A DNA stretch of 64,000 nt from Lyngbya sp. CCAP 1446/10 (GTDB taxonomy: Bacteria; Cyanobacteriota; Cyanobacteriia; Cyanobacteriales; Microcoleaceae), in NCBI RefSeq assembly GCF_026130175.1, contig NZ_JAIGNI010000019.1, positions 1 through 64,000 on the forward strand. The letters run 5' to 3'. A program made the position numbers and the translations under genes. Under the pieces are notes generated by a model that saw only the letters and a program-made list of their open reading frames with translations, did no database searches and was not told where the DNA came from. Positions 62,888 to 64,000 of the stretch are shown one piece after another (the stretch's first letter is position 1; each line of letters opens with the position of its first letter).

Positions 62888-63107
62888 TACGGCACGGTAT
62901 AAAGTTATATCAATTTTGATCGCACTTTATATATTTTATCACAATACACTTGGGTTAACAGGCTAATTGCTCAGGATGCACCGCACTTGATTGAGAAGCA
63001 ACCTAGTCTTTGCGATCGCCTTCTCTGCGATCCCAATGACAAAAAAGCGTTAACCCAAGCGTATTTACCTCTAACCATCGCCCAAAACTGTGAAACGCTT
63101 CACTCTA

Positions 63108-64000
63108 CTAAACCTCCTCAAAAATCGCTCCCCGTTGCTGTAAATTCAGCTTCACATCCTCCGCAAGTCCGGCGTTATTCCCAAACCTGGCTGACTTGAC
63201 ATTCGCACCGCTGAAATTAGCATTTGTTAAGTTCACTTCGATCAGATTTGCGCCGCTCAAATCTGCACCGCTGAAGTTAGCTAAAGCCAGACTGGCGCGG
63301 TACAAATCTGCGCCACTCAAATCGGCATTTCCTAGGAAAGCGCCACTCAAATCTGCACCGCCGAATTTGGCGTTTTGCAGGTTGGCGTCGCTGAAATCGG
63401 CATCGTTTAAGTTTGCACCCCGGAAGTTTGCCCGATCGAGCTTTGCACTGCTAAAATCAACTGCACTTAAACTCGTTCCCAGCAAGCTACCACCCGCGAA
63501 ATCCTCTGCTGGATTGAGATTAGCAATTTTTGCCAGTTCGCCAAAATCATCGGTTTTAGCGGAAATAATGCGATCGACCATTTCCTGCAATTCCGATTCA
63601 GCCTGCGCGACAATTTCCACCTCTGGCTGTTCCACCGCAGGCAAATTGTAGGATAATAGCGCCCAACTGAGAGCCGGTTGGAGCTTATTTACTAAATATA
63701 CAGTCAAGACTCTTGCTAAAACCGAATGTTGATTTGGCGTAATATCATGCGGCCACAAACCTTCCGCATCTGTGAGATAAATATCTTCTTTCGCAACTTC
63801 AAAAATCGCTGTAATCCGCAATGGTTTCGCGGGAAAACTCCCAATTTTAACACTTTTTAGCAAACCTTTTAATACTGGTTTGCCTCGTTTTAATGCAAAA
63901 ATCCAAGTAGGCTTTGTATCGTCGCCGATTGTGGAAATGTAACAAAACGTGCAATCAGTTTCCTGGATTTTTTCCAAATTCTCGCTGTCTGGAACTTCCC
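63108..64000 (-). CDS. Pentapeptide-repeat protein, 5' end outside the window
   Basis: The frame is open to the window edge (EVPDSENLEKIQETDCTF), so the TTG at 63977 is probably not the start. Visible are an N-terminal globular part of about 130 residues (ALKRGKPVLKGLLKSVKIG, ALSWALLSYNLPAVEQPEVE), a pre-repeat helix (FGELAKIANLNPAEDFAGGS), about 20 pentapeptides (SGADLYRASLALANFSGADL) and the cap SARFGNNAGLAEDVKLNLQQ RGAIF. Pre-helix and cap match the protein at 61292, so the two are paralogues with different N-terminal parts. The gap 62888-63107 holds no gene. Confidence 0.85.
   Translation of the reverse strand, partial: EVPDSENLEKIQETDCTFCYISTIGDDTKPTWIFALKRGKPVLKGLLKSVKIGSFPAKPLRITAIFEVAKEDIYLTDAEGLWPHDITPNQHSVLARVLTVYLVNKLQPALSWALLSYNLPAVEQPEVEIVAQAESELQEMVDRIISAKTDDFGELAKIANLNPAEDFAGGSLLGTSLSAVDFSSAKLDRANFRGANLNDADFSDANLQNAKFGGADLSGAFLGNADLSGADLYRASLALANFSGADLSGANLIEVNLTNANFSGANVKSARFGNNAGLAEDVKLNLQQRGAIFEEV

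Overview
The window is cyanobacterial. It carries oxygenic photosynthesis genes (psbB and psbT for photosystem II, psaF and psaJ for photosystem I), many HIP1 octamers (GCGATCGC), tandem TGACTAC-type heptamers between genes, and large multidomain signalling proteins. Repeat content and gene style suggest a filamentous Oscillatoriales-type genome such as Microcoleus or Oscillatoria. That taxonomic placement is inference and was not checked by any search.

Layout. 1-7 kb: 5' part of mnmG (minus strand), a HigBA-like toxin-antitoxin pair, psbB-psbT, nrdR, then rps1 with a candidate leader peptide and an expanded C-terminal octapeptide repeat. 7-20 kb: a class III nucleotide cyclase, then two paralogous CheB-CheR-PAS-histidine kinase-receiver fusions of about 1400 residues. 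Each fusion is followed by an array of GGGGGATC-ended inverted repeats and a DUF559 endonuclease-like gene. The second DUF559 copy has a nonsense codon and its tail is split by a complete ISAs1-type element. 21-27 kb: HAD hydrolase, GNAT acetyltransferase, tsaD, psaF-psaJ, a nitrilase-family amidase and ilvH. 27-35 kb: a GAF/PAS/GGDEF/EAL protein, a quinone oxidoreductase, and argJ. Between the last two sits a REP-associated-type tyrosine transposase with arrays of hairpin repeats in opposite orientation on its two sides; two small paralogous genes of unknown function follow argJ.

36-50 kb: a Cache-HAMP-PAS-GAF histidine kinase, an Uma2 nuclease-like gene, an IS200/IS605 remnant, an OppC-like permease, an AI-2E-family transporter, an RND efflux adaptor/pump pair, then a HEPN-MNT pair whose toxin is frameshifted and a TumE-TumA-like pair. 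51-64 kb: an RTX calcium-binding protein with a 768-bp internal duplication, tRNA-Gly(CCC), trhO, a glutathione S-transferase, a DpdE-like SNF2 ATPase, an orphan antitoxin, a 212-bp MITE, and two pentapeptide-repeat genes with a small membrane protein.

The most distinctive content is mobile or repetitive. There are two repeat/nuclease systems: (i) a Y1/HUH transposase between hairpin arrays whose stems vary by paired, compensating changes, and (ii) 81-bp GGGGGATC inverted-repeat elements next to two nearly identical DUF559 cassettes. Three toxin-antitoxin type loci plus one orphan antitoxin occur in the window, one with a toxin-killing mutation that looks templated by a nearby direct repeat. 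Core metabolism and photosynthesis genes look intact.
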